DNA from: Isotricha intestinalis
Taxonomy: Eukaryota > Ciliophora > Litostomatea > Vestibuliferida > Isotrichidae
Assembly (NCBI GenBank): GCA_023807065.1
Contig: JAJJLU010003480.1
Location: forward strand, 1-64,000
Direction of reading: 5' to 3'
Length of the DNA stretch: 64,000 bases
Under the pieces are notes generated by a model. The model searched no databases and had not been told where the DNA came from. It worked only from the letters and a program-made list of their open reading frames with translations. The position numbers were made by a program, and so were the translations under genes. Below are positions 20,053-31,748 of the stretch, piece by piece. The first letter of the stretch is position 1, and each line of letters opens with the position of its first letter.

Positions 20053-21597
20053 TTATATTTCTTCGTTTTCTTTATTTAAATCATCAGAATTTGTTTGACT
20101 TTTTTTATGAATATCTTCATCTTTGGATGAAATACTTTGTTCACCATCATTTTTCTTCTTTTTTAAAGAATTTGAACTTTTATTGCTTAATATACTTTTT
20201 TCTTCTTCATTTTTATTTTCTTCTTCTTCATTATTTTTATTTTCTTCTTCTTCATTATTTTTATTTTCTTCTTCTTCATTATTTTTATTTTCTTCTTCTT
20301 CATTATTATTTTTTTCTTCTTCATCATTATTATTTTTTTCTTCTTCATCATTATTTTTATTTTCTTCTTCTTCATTATTTTTATTTTCTTCCTCTTCTTT
20401 TTTTCTTCTTTCTTCTTCTTCTTCTTCTTTTTTTCTTCTTTCCTCTTCTTCTTTTTCTCTTTGAATTCTTTCTTCTTCTTCTTTTTGTCTTCTTTCCTCT
20501 TCTTCTTTTTCTCTTTGAATTCTTTCTTCTTCTTCTCTTCTTTTTTCTTCTTCTTCTTCTTCTTGTTGCTTCCATAAAAAATTAGCTTGTTTCATTCTTT
20601 GTTCTAAATCAGGAACAGGTTCACCAAAAAAATGTCTTTTTGAATTAATAAAACTTTCTCTTGGTTCATTTTTAGTAAAATAAAAATTCAAATAAAAATT
20701 TTCATTAGCTTCACAATCTAAGTTGACAATTTTACCATCTAAATATCGTCCACAGAAAGAACAAACAATTTGATATTTTTTTAATTCTTGAACATATCTA
20801 TCACTTAATTTTACCCATTCTTCTATATCATTTTGTGATTTTTCCTTTGCTTTTATTATATTTTCTCTTTCTTTATCTTTTTTTTCTTTTAATATTTTCC
20901 ATAATGATTCATCTCTTTTTACTAATTCATTTTTTATTCTTTTATAATCTTCTAATATTCTATGTCTTTCTTCTAAATCATTCGGATAATTTTCTGTAAT
21001 TGATAAATCTATTTTTTCTTTTATTGGCTTTTCTAATATTTTATTTATTGAATTTATTACATTTCTATATTGTAAAAGAAATGATATTAATTCTGTGTTT
21101 TTTGAATCTTGAACATCTTTTATATAATTCATTATATCTAAAATTTTATTCTGTTGATTTTGAAATTGATTTGCCTCATATGATAATATTGTATCTCTTT
21201 TTCCTTCTATATCTTTTATTCTTTCTGTCAAAGCAGTATAATCTTTTCTTACTTCTCTTTCTATATTTTTTTTTGCTGTTGTTACTTTTTCAAATAAATT
21301 ATTAATGAATGTATTGTATGAATTTAATTCATTTAATTTATTGAATAAAAGTGGTCTTTGGGAATTTATATATGACATTCTTTTATTATATGCATCTTGT
21401 AAATTTAAAATTCTATGATAATTTGTATTATGTGGACCTATTATTTGACATTCATTACAAATTGGTTCATTACATGTATCACAATATAATATTAAAGGAT
21501 GTTGATGATGATAACATAATTTTTTTATTTTTATATAATCTAATTCATTTTGAGTGTTTTGTGTTGGAATTTGATTTGAAAATATTGGAGTTTCCAT
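20053..21597 (-). CDS. B-box zinc finger protein with Glu-rich C-terminal repeats (514 aa)
   Basis: A B-box spans residues ~27-65: C-Y-H-H...C-D-T-C...C-N-E-C followed by His residues, the usual spacing of B-box zinc ligands. A long helical region (~70-270) fits the coiled coil that follows B-boxes in TRIM-like proteins, but no RING precedes it. A second short Cys pair, C-S-F-C (~278), may bind metal. After ~340 the protein is almost wholly charged: RREEEERIQREKEEEERR units, then K-N-N-E-E-E-E-N units. B-box proteins act as scaffolds through zinc-dependent contacts; the partner here is unknown. The gene converges on dynein copy B with a 109-base gap. The start is the first ATG and no intron is needed. 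Confidence 0.75.
   Translation of the reverse strand: METPIFSNQIPTQNTQNELDYIKIKKLCYHHQHPLILYCDTCNEPICNECQIIGPHNTNYHRILNLQDAYNKRMSYINSQRPLLFNKLNELNSYNTFINNLFEKVTTAKKNIEREVRKDYTALTERIKDIEGKRDTILSYEANQFQNQQNKILDIMNYIKDVQDSKNTELISFLLQYRNVINSINKILEKPIKEKIDLSITENYPNDLEERHRILEDYKRIKNELVKRDESLWKILKEKKDKERENIIKAKEKSQNDIEEWVKLSDRYVQELKKYQIVCSFCGRYLDGKIVNLDCEANENFYLNFYFTKNEPRESFINSKRHFFGEPVPDLEQRMKQANFLWKQQEEEEEEKRREEEERIQREKEEEERRQKEEEERIQREKEEEERRKKEEEEEERRKKEEEENKNNEEEENKNNDEEEKNNNDEEEKNNNEEEENKNNEEEENKNNEEEENKNNEEEENKNEEEKSILSNKSSNSLKKKKNDGEQSISSKDEDIHKKSQTNSDDLNKENEEI
20200..20565 (-). repeat. Glu-rich coding tandem repeats in the B-box gene
   Basis: Two arrays lie side by side. 20203-20395 repeats a 24-base unit (attatttttattttcttctt plus cttc on the plus strand) about seven to eight times with drift, encoding an eight-residue Lys-Asn-Asn-Glu-Glu-Glu-Glu-Asn unit. 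20440-20560 holds longer ~54-base units encoding IQREKEEEERR-type repeats. Such runs are prone to length change. Confidence 0.85.
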
Positions 21598-21745
21598 TAT
21601 TAATAATTTAATTAAATTTATTTTCTTATTTTATTATTAATTTTTTTAATTCTAATTATATATTAATATTTATTTTCGATTTAAAATATATTAGATTATT
21701 ATTACATATTATTTTATCAATTAAAACTCTGATTAATAAATTTTT

Positions 21746-23128
21746 TTAATGAGGATTAGTCTTTAATTTAGTTTTTAAATCTTGATTTAATTTCAAAATA
21801 TCATCAATATAATCATATTCCATTGAAGAAATTTGTTGATCAATTCCTTCTTCAAAGTGAAGATGAGGTAATTTTGCAGAATAATCTCCAGTTTTAGTTC
21901 TTAAATTTCTAATTAATTCAGTAATATTAGTCATTTGAGTTTTATTTCTGAAATTTTTAACAAAACCATGTAAATTAGCTCCAACTTTTTTACTATAAAA
22001 ATTAAGAATTATATTTTACTTTAAATCTTCTAATCTTTCTGGTAAAGGCTTATCATATTTTTTTAAATAATAAAACACTTCATCTTCACATTCTTCGTAA
22101 TTTGTTTTTTTCATTGTTTCATATAAATTTGATAAATCTTTTACCATTTCTTCATGTAATTGTTTTTTCATTGCTTGGGTCATTTTTTTTTTTGCATTTC
22201 TTATAAAATTAGGTTTTGGCTCATCCATAGTTAAAGTTTTACTATAATCATTTGAATTTTCTTTTGTATTTGTATCATCAGTTTTAGTTAACCTAATATC
22301 AATTTTTTTATTAGTTTTATTTCTTGAAGTAAAATCTGTATCAAGAGTAGTATTAAATTTATTTTTTACATAATAATTTGATCTTGTTGAACTAATAATA
22401 TTATTATATGAAGTATTATCAAAGTTTGATTGAGTTAAATTAATATTTGGGAAATTGATTGTATCATCAATTGTTTTTTGAGTTTTGTAAATATCATATT
22501 TTAATAATAAAATATTTTTCTTTAGATTATAATTTGGAGGAAAAAAACTACTTTCTGTTTTTCTTTCTGGTTCTTGTTTTTTTAAAGCTGTATTAAAAGA
22601 AAATGTATCTTTTTTTTTACCTTCATTTTTTATTAAAAAATCCAATTTTTTCATATATTCTTTACTATGAATAAATTCATCATTATCTTCATTTAATTTT
22701 AAAACTTTTTCATAATCTCCTTTTTTTAAGAGAACAGAACTATCAAATAAATTTTCTTTAATAAATAAATCTTTTATTTCATAGTTTTTTTCAGAATATT
22801 TTTTCATTAAATCTTCATAAATTAGTCTTTCAGTAATATCTTTTTTTTTTTTATTCCTTAATTGAGAAATTCCATGATAACCTTTTGAAAATTCAATAGT
22901 ATCTTTATTTAAACTATCTAAAAATTTTTTTCTAATGTTATAATCTTTCTGGAATGTAACTAATGTATTTCTCATAATATTATTATTGGATTTAAATCTT
23001 TTATTTTCAAAATCTCTTGGAATAAAAGTTTCTGGAGTCATATTAAAAGGTTTTAAAGCCATTCTAAAATTTGCTTGAGTATCAAAAGGGAGATGTTCTA
23101 GAGTTTCTTCTAATTTTTTTGCTTTCAT
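21746..23128 (-). CDS. Unknown protein, 451 aa, two exons (join of 23128-22020 and 21992-21746)
   Basis: No family recognised. Exon 1 appears to end at a stop at 22016-22018, but this TAA lies inside a 27-nt GT-AG intron (21993-22019). Removing it keeps the frame and adds 82 residues ending at 21746. The N-terminal part has a conserved-looking 'LEHLPFDTQANF' and 'MALKPFNMTPETFIPRDFE'; the middle is Lys/Asn-rich and probably disordered; the C-terminal part is helical. There is no signal peptide or membrane segment. It is divergently transcribed from the PAP2 gene over 59 bases. The intron joining is inferred from frame and splice dinucleotides. The alternative is that the protein stops at residue 370 and a separate 62-residue ORF follows. 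Confidence 0.65.
21993..22019 (-). other. 27-nt GT-AG intron with in-frame stop
   Basis: On the minus strand it starts GTAAAATATA and ends TTTTTATAG. Its length is a multiple of three, but retention would place TAA in frame at once, so unspliced mRNA would terminate. The downstream frame stays open for 82 codons, which is unlikely by chance at this AT content. Confidence 0.65.
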
Positions 23129-23187
23129 TTTTAATTTATCTATTTTAATATTTTTTTTTTAAATTATTTTTTTAAACAATATTATAA
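23129..23187. promoter_or_regulatory. 59-bp divergent promoter region
   Basis: Only 59 bases separate the start codons of the 451-aa gene (minus) and the PAP2 gene (plus). It is almost pure A/T with T-runs, so it must carry both 5' untranslated regions and any promoter elements. No motif is recognisable. Confidence 0.5.
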
Positions 23188-24492
23188 ATGGATACATCAG
23201 TAAGACCAAAAGAAAGATTAACTTCCCACTGGTTTTTATTTATTTTCTTATTAGTATCTTCAATTTCTTTTTATTTATATTTTACTGCTGATTTATATTA
23301 TTATTCAACTAATGTATTTATTCCAAATCTTCAAAAATTTTTCCTTTCTATATTAACGAAAGAAAAATTACAACAAATAGCAAATATTTTTTCTTTCTTT
23401 GGAAGTGAAAAAATTTATATTATAATAATAATAATATTCTATAATTTTTTAAATATATACAAAACTTATTTATTATTTTGTTCATTATCAATTTCACAAT
23501 TAATATTATCTTTTTTTAAAATTTTCTTTATAGCTCCAAGACCATATTGGTCAAATAAAAAAAAAGAAATATTTCCATATGATTGTCAAGGAGGATTCGC
23601 AGCTCCTTCTTCTCATACATATACTGCAACTGTTTTTTATTTAGTTTTATGGCATATTATTTATGATAGAAGAAGTAAAAAAATTAATCAAAGTCAAAAA
23701 AGAAAATTATTAATGTTTTTCTTATTTATCATTTTTATTATTGGTTTTTCAAGAATATTATCTGGGGCACATTCGATTGACCAAGTTATTTTTGGATTTC
23801 TTTTAGGTTTATGTTTTTATATTTTTATTTTTCATGTTTTTCATATTAATTGTAATAGTAATAATCAAATTTTAAGTCATATAAATATAAGTTTGAAAAA
23901 AATGTGCTTAATAGTTTTAATGATATTATTATCTTATTTAGGTTTATTAAGTTATAGAATTCATGATAAAGATTTAAATCAAATAATGAATGTTTATTCT
24001 AAACAAATTAAAGAAATTTGCCCTTCATTACCAATATCTAAGACTTTATATAATGATTCATTATTATTTTTTGTTGCTATATTTAGTAATTTTTCTGCTT
24101 TTATTGCTTTAAAATTTGAGTTTTTTATTAGCTTTGAAAATAATTATTCTAATTGGTCACAATATAATTTTGAAATTGATGAAAATGAAAAATTACAAAT
24201 GTCAAGATTGACTTCAAATATATCAATTACAAAACCAATACAATGGAATCATACTTCAATATGTAAATCAATATTTAGATTAATATTTACTTTTATTATG
24301 GTTATGCTTTCAGGAATTTTTTACTTTTTGATTAAGTGGGATAATCCTAAGATTTATTTAGTTATTTTTGTTAAAGTTTGTTTATCAGAAAGTTTAATAA
24401 GTTTTGGAATGTTTTTTACTTTTAAAGTTTTTTTAAAATGGTTAAAATTATCCAATATGACTTTATTCTTTATGCTAAGAGAAAGTATATAA
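23188..24492 (+). CDS. PAP2-type membrane phosphatase, G6Pase/sphingolipid phosphatase-like (434 aa)
   Basis: A polytopic membrane protein with about nine hydrophobic segments and the three PAP2 phosphatase motifs: K-I-F-F-I-A-P-R-P (KX6RP, ~112-120), A-P-S-S-H-T (PSGH type, ~138-143) and S-R-I-L-S-G-A-H-S-I-D-Q (~188-199). These form a phospho-histidine active site that removes phosphate from lipid or sugar phosphates. In the third motif the Asp sits three residues after His rather than four, and the H-x-x-x-Q-V context resembles glucose-6-phosphatase more than classical PAP2. The substrate cannot be told. It probably sits in the ER or another endomembrane. The start is the first ATG after the short divergent promoter. 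Confidence 0.8.
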   Translation: MDTSVRPKERLTSHWFLFIFLLVSSISFYLYFTADLYYYSTNVFIPNLQKFFLSILTKEKLQQIANIFSFFGSEKIYIIIIIIFYNFLNIYKTYLLFCSLSISQLILSFFKIFFIAPRPYWSNKKKEIFPYDCQGGFAAPSSHTYTATVFYLVLWHIIYDRRSKKINQSQKRKLLMFFLFIIFIIGFSRILSGAHSIDQVIFGFLLGLCFYIFIFHVFHINCNSNNQILSHINISLKKMCLIVLMILLSYLGLLSYRIHDKDLNQIMNVYSKQIKEICPSLPISKTLYNDSLLFFVAIFSNFSAFIALKFEFFISFENNYSNWSQYNFEIDENEKLQMSRLTSNISITKPIQWNHTSICKSIFRLIFTFIMVMLSGIFYFLIKWDNPKIYLVIFVKVCLSESLISFGMFFTFKVFLKWLKLSNMTLFFMLRESI

Positions 24493-25076
24493 AAAATATA
24501 CCATTCCTTTATATAAATCATTATTATATTTTTATTTAAATACATAATTAAAAATACAATTTTGTTTAATAAATGATATTCTCTTCATATTTAATTAGTT
24601 TTTTATCCATTATGTTTTGAATCTTAACCAATTAACAAATCTAAAGAATATTTAACTTTTTCTTTTACTTCGATATTTGATTATAAAAATAAAGAAAAAG
24701 ATTTCAATGGATTAATGATTTAATATTAAATATCTTCATATAAATTTAAAAAATATATTTTTATCATTTTTCCTGATTGCAAAATTTCCAGATTCTCCTT
24801 ATAATGTTTGAAATACTAAAAATAATAAATTTGACATAAATTTTATTAATAATTTTATTTCAAAAATGTTTCTTTTTTAATATATATTCTAATTTAACGG
24901 ATTTTATATTTCTTTTTAATTTTACCATAATCATTATAAAAAGTTACAATTTTTTCTTTTGTAATGAAGTCATTTATAATAAAATTTTATAAAAAATTTA
25001 ATTAATTTTATATATAATTGTAAAATATAAACTAGCAAATATTTATAAATTTTGAATTTATATCAGAAATAACTAA
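24493..25076. other. 584-bp convergent intergenic region
   Basis: No gene. It lies between the 3' ends of the PAP2 and TmcB-like genes. Around 24610-24820 one plus-strand frame reads like protein but with several TAA codons; it could be a remnant, but I cannot distinguish it from AT-rich background. Confidence 0.5.
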
Positions 25077-28000
25077 TTAATGTTTATTTTCTATATTTTT
25101 GAATGATTTATCATCTATTCCGAGTAAAGTATAAATTTCCCTTATATTTATAAGTACTTCTTTAGGAATAATAGATAATAAACTTTTAGTTTTAAAAATA
25201 ACTTTATTTAAATTTCTGACATAAGGAATCCAATAAAAGAAAAACACTAGTAAAACAAAACTCATATAAATAGAAAACAACAAAACAAAAATAAATTTAA
25301 TTCTTTTTAAATAATTCTTAATAGCATCGACATGAATAAATCTTAATCCAGAATATAAAGGAATCATAAAATTTCTATAAAAAATACTTAAATTATTCAT
25401 TAATTCATTATTAAAAAAATTAATAAGATCATATTTATTAACATCATTAGAATTACTAATCCAAGTTTTATTATAATATTGAGTACCAATTAAAGTTAAA
25501 TTATTACTGTTTTCTAAATAATAACTTTTTGTTCTTCTAAATTGATCAGCAAATCTAACTTCTTCAACAAAATAAGAAGCAGTTAAATCTAAACCATATT
25601 TAGTAGCATTATTCATAAAACTTTCACATTCTTCTAAATCAATAAAATAATCATCTAATCTAAAATCACAGGGTTCTCTTGTTGCTAAAAGAGTAAATGA
25701 TTCATAAAATCCAGATGGAAGTGATTTTCTATGTTCATTCATATATTCATTTGCTTTTCTTCTTGTTACATATAATTTATCTAATTCTTTTTGAAGAAAT
25801 TCTTCAACTCCTAAATTAAATACTTTGGAATTTTTATCATAAAAAGCTTCTCTTAAAGAATTAAATATTAAATGATATTCATTTTCACATAAACATTCTT
25901 GTTGAGAATATTTAAGATTTACACATGATTGTTCTAAAAATAAAATAAATAAATATAATATTAGAAAATAATATATTGCAAGTAGAATTAGAAATAATAA
26001 AATTTTTATTAAAAATTTTTTTGATAATTCTTTAGCTCTTTTTTTTCTTTTTAAATGTCTATCTGAATGATGAACAATTGTTTTATTTTTTTGAATTAAA
26101 TCATTACTTCTAAAATGTTCTGTTTCATCATATTCTTCTTCTTCTCCTTTTAATTTTTTAAAATAATTTTCACTTCTTTCAATACAATTTCTAATAACTT
26201 CGAAATCAATATCATAAAAAATTTCAATATAATTTTCTTTTTTTTCATTAACTTCACAATAAGCTCTTGAAATTAAATAATATACATTAATTAGAAAGAA
26301 AATAATACATGAAAATCCAATTAAACAAATAATTTTAATCTTTTTAGTTTGTTTGAAAATTTCTTCAACATAAACATTAAGTTGAGAGTAGAAACCTTCT
26401 CCAATATAATTTAAAGAATTGCTTAAAAAATGAAAAACATCTCTATCAGTAGGAATAATTTCTTCTAATAATTTAGTACATATATTAAATATATCCATTG
26501 AAAGTTCTATTAAAGCACTATTTAAATTATTATTTGTATAAATAATATTTAAATCATTTTTAATATTTGCTAAATGATAATTTCTTTTACTGATTTCATA
26601 TTCAGTTTCATTACTAACTTCTAATGGAATTGAAATATCTTCTGCAACATATTTATCAAATTCAGTAAATATTAAAAGCAATTCATTATAAATTAAATTC
26701 ACATAATCACTTTTACTTAATCTTGTTGGATATGAAGTGAAATTTTCATTATTTAGTAAAATTAATTCTTTTACATAAAAAACTGAAATACCATTTATTC
26801 CCATCATCATTCCAGAATTTAATATTAAAATTGAATTATATTTTATTATTTGAATTGAATTTAATATATAAATCATTGATAATATTGTCATTAAAGCTAA
26901 TATTAAAAAACTTATTATTGAATTCAATGTTAATTTAAATATACTTTCTTGATCTTCTTCTTTTTGTAATGCATTTTCTATTTGTTGAATTAAATACTCA
27001 TTATTATCTTTTTTCATTATTTGTATTTCTATATCTATATTTGATTTCCTATTTCCTTCTATATGTTTAATTTCATCATCTTTGAATTCACTTTTTTTTT
27101 TATGTCCTTCCATCATTCTTTTTTCAACTTGAGATATTTTATGATAATCCAGAATTTCTTCAAATAAATTTTTTTTAAAATTATAAAGATATAATTTAAT
27201 CTTTGAAAAACTAATTTTATAATAATCTTCATTTTTATTATTGGTTATTAAAGAACTATTTAAACTTTTATTTTGTTGAGAAAATTTTTTTTTCATTATT
27301 TCAACATTAAGAGAATCTGATTTAACAAAATCAGAAGAATCTTCTTCACTATCTTCTTCTTCTTCTTCATCTTCTTCTTCAATTTTTTTTTGGAGTTTCA
27401 TTCTTTCTGACATTTTCTTTTTAACATAATTTTGAATTGAATTATCATTACCATTTTTTTTTTTTTTTAATTTATATGTTAAAGTATTAACATCTAATTG
27501 TAAACTTAGTTGTGATTCAGGAATAAAATCAGATGGGATATGTATTTTTTGTAAAAATTTTTCATCTTTTTTATTTACATTCAAAGATTTGTATTTAATA
27601 AATTTCTTTTTTGTTTCTAATGATAATCTATTTGAAGAAATTGATATATTTTGTAATTCATTTATATTTGGAATTTCTAATTTAAATATATAACCTACAG
27701 TTTTGTTATTTATTATTTCTTCATTTACAGATAAAAAAAATAATTGTTCATGAGGAATATTTTCTTTTGTAAATGCTTTATTATTTTTTTTTAATAAATC
27801 AACTAATCTTGTAGAAACAAAACGTGATTCATTCAAATCACTTCTTTTCCAATTAATTAAAGTCGGAGTTTCATAATTTTTTAAAATTATTTTTCTCTTT
27901 ATATTTAATTTCTGCATTGGTGTTAATTCTCCCATTGTTATTGCATATTTTAAAAATTCTTGATATAATTGTTTAATATAATAAGTAATTTCAATATTAT

Positions 28001-30388
28001 TATTCATCATTTCTGAAGATATTCCTAAATATAAAGAAGTATTTGGAGTAAAATGTTGAATTATTAAATGTAAATCAGTTAATATATAACATACTGGAGC
28101 TTTATTATTTTCATTATTTGTGTGATAAAATGATGATTCTTTATTAAAAGAAGCTATAAAAAATTGTTCATTATATTCTGATTGATATAATATTGTTTTC
28201 ATATTTAATTCAATTAAATATTTTGATTTAGTTTTAGCAAATGCATTTACTTCTTTACTTTCTAAATTCCTTTGTAATTCTTCTTCATAACTTTTTTTTT
28301 TATATTCTCTTAATTTTTTTTTTAATATTTTTGTATGCTCTTCATGGAAAGAATCAGGAATTAATAAATCTAAAGGTTGACCGATTAAATCTTTAGTTTC
28401 ATAACCAAAAATTTCACTTATACTTAAAGAGGCATTTGCTATTATTCCAAAATTTTCTGGTTGAGTTGAAACAACAATATATTGATAATAATCATTTTTA
28501 TTTAAATAATTAATATCTATATTTTTAAATTCTGGAGGAATTTTCCTTCTATATTCTTCAACTATTTGATTCAATATATTAGAAAATTGTTTACTTTTTT
28601 TTTTATCACATAAAATATTATTAACAAATTCTTGATATATTTTTATACAGGAAAAATTATTTGCTTTTAATTTTTTCATTTCTTTAAATATATAATCAAT
28701 TTCTTCTACAATATAATTAATTTTTGTTCCACAATGATTTAATTTATTTACATTTTCATGACCATTATTATAAGAATCTAATAATCTATTCCAAAATTCA
28801 ATATAAAGTGAAGAAGCTTCTTTTAATAAATCCATAAAATGTTTAAAATAATTTCTATATCTTAATTCTTTAATAAAATCAAAATTTTCTCCTTCTTCAT
28901 CTTGTAAATCAGATAAATTATCTTCTAACATTTTATTACATCGAAATATTATAAATTCTTCTTCAATTGAAGGAGATAAGTTTTTAATTCCGTTTAAAAA
29001 TTCTGAAGCTTTTTTTCTTCTTTTTAATTTTTTTAATAAAAATAAAGCATAAGCAAATTTTATTTCAATACTTTCAGGATATTTAACTAAAGAATAACTA
29101 AATAATAAATTTGCATGTTGTAATAAACATCCATTTGCTTCTGTCCCTGATTCACTTAATTTAATATATCTTTTTAAAGGACAATCTTTTATTGTACAAA
29201 TTGTTTCATAAATATATATATAACTAGATAAAATTAAATCTGCTTCTCTTTCTGTTTTTTTATTTTCCATTAAATATAAAAAAGTTTGAATATGATATAA
29301 AGTTTCACTAATATTATCTTCTTTTCCAATTTTTGAAAGAAAATCTTTTTTATTTTTTTTCTTTGATAATAAAATTAAACAAAATAAAGGTTCAATAACA
29401 AAAAATAACCCTAAACAAGCATTAAATTTATGTTTCATTGTAATTTTTCCAACCATTAAACAAAAAGAAGCCCATAAGAATGTTAAAGATAAGAATTTAT
29501 GCATAAAATTTAATATTTCTTCATTATATCTTTCATAAGTAAAATTAAAATATGTTGTTATAGAAGAAAAAACCATTAAAGTCATAATTAAAACATAATG
29601 AATTTCAACACCACCATTTATACTTACAAATATAATAGTGACTAAAATTTTTTCCCACATAAAAAAAACTTCTGGTTTAGAAGTTGTTTTTGAAAGAACT
29701 TTTTTTTCTCCTCCCAAAGAATATTCATAAAATATTGTTACAGTTAGAAGACATATTGGAACAAATAAAATTAAACTTAATCCTGCTATAATATTATTTA
29801 CATAAAAAAATGTTGTAAAACATTTTAATTCATCAGTATATAAAGATGTATTTTGTGGAGTACAATCAAAAGCACTCATAAATATAAAAAACATTGGTAG
29901 AAAAAAAGTAGTTGACATTAATGGAAGAATAAATTTTAATAATTTTAATGGTATTCCTAATCTAAATTCTTTATTTTTAAATTTATAAATTGTATATCCT
30001 ATTAAAAGAAAAATCCCCAAATTTAATATTACACAAAAATAAAACATTGCCAAATATAAATCTTTATTATATTTACTTAATGTTATTATTAAAAAATATT
30101 TGAATATTCCACTAATTTGTCCAAAAGTATATTCATTTTTCCATTCTACATCAAACTAAATTAAAAAAAAATTCTTACATATCCATCAAATGGATAATAC
30201 ATTAATTGTAAATATTGTAAAATTACACTAACACATTCAAAAATTAAAGATGGATCATATTCTTTTAATAATTCATAAAATAAGTAAAAAAAACTGATTT
30301 TTATTTCACATAAAAAATTTATGAATTTATTCTCTTGTTCTAATTTTATTTTCATAAAAATTTTATTACGATCATTTCTTCCAGACAT
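25077..30388 (-). CDS. TmcB-like multi-membrane PAS-domain protein, 1762 aa, two exons
   Basis: Exons are 30388-30179 (70 aa) and 30155-25077, joined across a 23-nt intron. The exon 1 motif 'LQLMYYPFDGY' continues as F-D-V-E-W in exon 2. The N-terminal third holds about ten membrane segments. Next come helical repeats around residues 300-560, including 'YPESIEIKFAYALFLL', which look TPR-like. A PAS domain follows at ~620-740 (I-A-N-A-S-L-S-I-S-E-I-F-G-Y ... D-L-I-G-Q-P-L-D-L-L-I-P), then an acidic run, then further membrane segments enclosing two large loops with a Cys pair (C-x-C-E). This order matches the TmcB/TmcC family that is expanded in ciliates and named after a Dictyostelium gene. 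PAS domains sense ligands or mediate contacts; the molecular function is unknown. I chose the 30388 ATG because exon 1 matches the family start. Confidence 0.8.
30156..30178 (-). other. 23-nt GT-AG intron in the TmcB-like gene
   Basis: Minus-strand sequence starts GTAAGAATTT and ends AATTTAG. Removing it joins the 70-codon first exon to the long frame, which is otherwise open for 34 codons upstream of its first Met. Confidence 0.8.
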
Positions 30389-31748
30389 GAAAAAAATTTT
30401 TTGTTTTATTTATATTATTTTAAATATTAAATTTTATGTTTAGGAGTATATAAAATATTATAATTCAAAACATACTTATAAGATGAAATAAAATTTATTG
30501 ATTAATTAATAAATATAAATATAATTTTAATATTGTAAACTAAATAGCATTATCTTATATTTTAAAGAACATTATGTTATGAAAATTCAAAAAATTTCAT
30601 ATACTTTTTATGATATTTAAAAATAATTGAAGAAAAAAACTAAAAATAAATATTAATTTTTTTCTAATTTACAAAATCCAAAGTTTTATCTAAAAATAAA
30701 AAGCCAAAATCTCTTTAAATTTTTTTCAAAAATATTTAAATACTTTTTTCTATTAAAAATTTATTGAATTATTTCCGTTTTGTCTATTTACTTTTATTCA
30801 ACCAAATAAATGCTTCTTTATTACATTTCTATAATTTCAAATGTTTTTCCATATTATTCACTTTCATTTTTCCATAAAAATAGAATATATTAATAATATT
30901 TCAAAAAATATTCAAACCAAAGAAAATATACTTTACTTCCTTTATCTCTGGAGGACATATCATAATGTTAATACTTCATTTTTATTTTTTTTATTTAATC
31001 TGACTTTTATTGATAAATCGAACTAATATATTTTTTATTTTTTTCTGAAATAATCAATAAATTTTTTGGTTTTAAACTATATATTATTTTATTTCTATGT
31101 GAATAGTTTAAATCTTTTATTATTTTCAAAAATAATTTTTAGAGTTTTCATGTAAATTTTTATTTGATTTCTTCCATTATATATTTTCAATCTGTTTTAT
31201 ATATTAATGTTAATTTGATTTTATATTCTTTTAAAAGAGACATTAATTTTATATGTTAAGGATATTCCTTCTTCTTCTGCTTTTAGACTTTTTTACTATC
31301 ACTGCACTTTTTTTGAATTGATTCTTTTTTATATATTATTCATAATTCTCTTCTCATAATTTTGATAGTTTTTTGTATTATGTTTACTTTTGAAATCATT
31401 TATTTCTTTTATTTTTTTAAGTTTGTTTTTTAATTGTTTTTATAAATATTTAATTATAATATATCAACTATATTTAAGATAGTATGCTAACATATTTAAG
31501 TATGCAAAAATTTAAATATCTTATATTTCTGAAATTATATGTTTCAAATCACTTAAAAAATATATAAAAAATACAAATTTTCTCTATAAAATACATAAAT
31601 AAGAACTCACCTAACTTTTTTACAAATATATACATTAAGTTAAATTAATTAATGACAATTCTAACACCCAAAAAAGAACCTTAATAAATATAATAAATAC
31701 TTTAGTTATTTTTCTTTTTACTATTATATTTCAATCTGAATTGGAAAA
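30389..31748. other. 1.36-kb intergenic region with a decayed kinase
   Basis: No intact gene. The middle (about 30860-31345) holds a decayed CDK-like kinase, listed separately. The rest is A/T background with T-runs and no recognisable element. Confidence 0.6.
30860..31345 (-). pseudogene. Decayed CDK-like protein kinase
   Basis: Kinase signatures appear in the right order on the minus strand, spread over frames and broken by stops. A-E-E-G-I-S-L-T (~31275) resembles the EEGIPSTAIRE helix. M-S-L-L-K-E-Y-K (~31230) resembles ISLLKEL. L-N-Y-S-H-R-N-K-I-I-Y-S-L-K-P-K-N-L-L-I (~31110-31050) resembles the HRDLKPxNLLI loop, with HRD already lost. E-V-L-T-L-stop-Y (~30975-30955) resembles the VTLWYRAPE activation segment, with TGA where Trp is expected. 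S-I-F-S-L-V-stop-I-F-F-E-I (~30920) resembles D-I-W-S-x-G-C-I. No single piece would convince, but five in order do. It is certainly non-functional. Confidence 0.65.

Noticed and set aside
20091..20585. Plus-strand Phe/Leu-rich and minus-strand Arg/Lys-rich ORFs
   Set aside because: Alternative frames of the Glu-rich repeats in the B-box gene.
22016..23128. 370-residue gene ending at 22016 with a separate 62-residue gene downstream
   Set aside because: A GT-AG intron at 21993-22019 joins both in one frame.
30841..31026. 61-residue plus-strand ORF
   Set aside because: Antisense to the decayed CDK-like kinase; no family signal.
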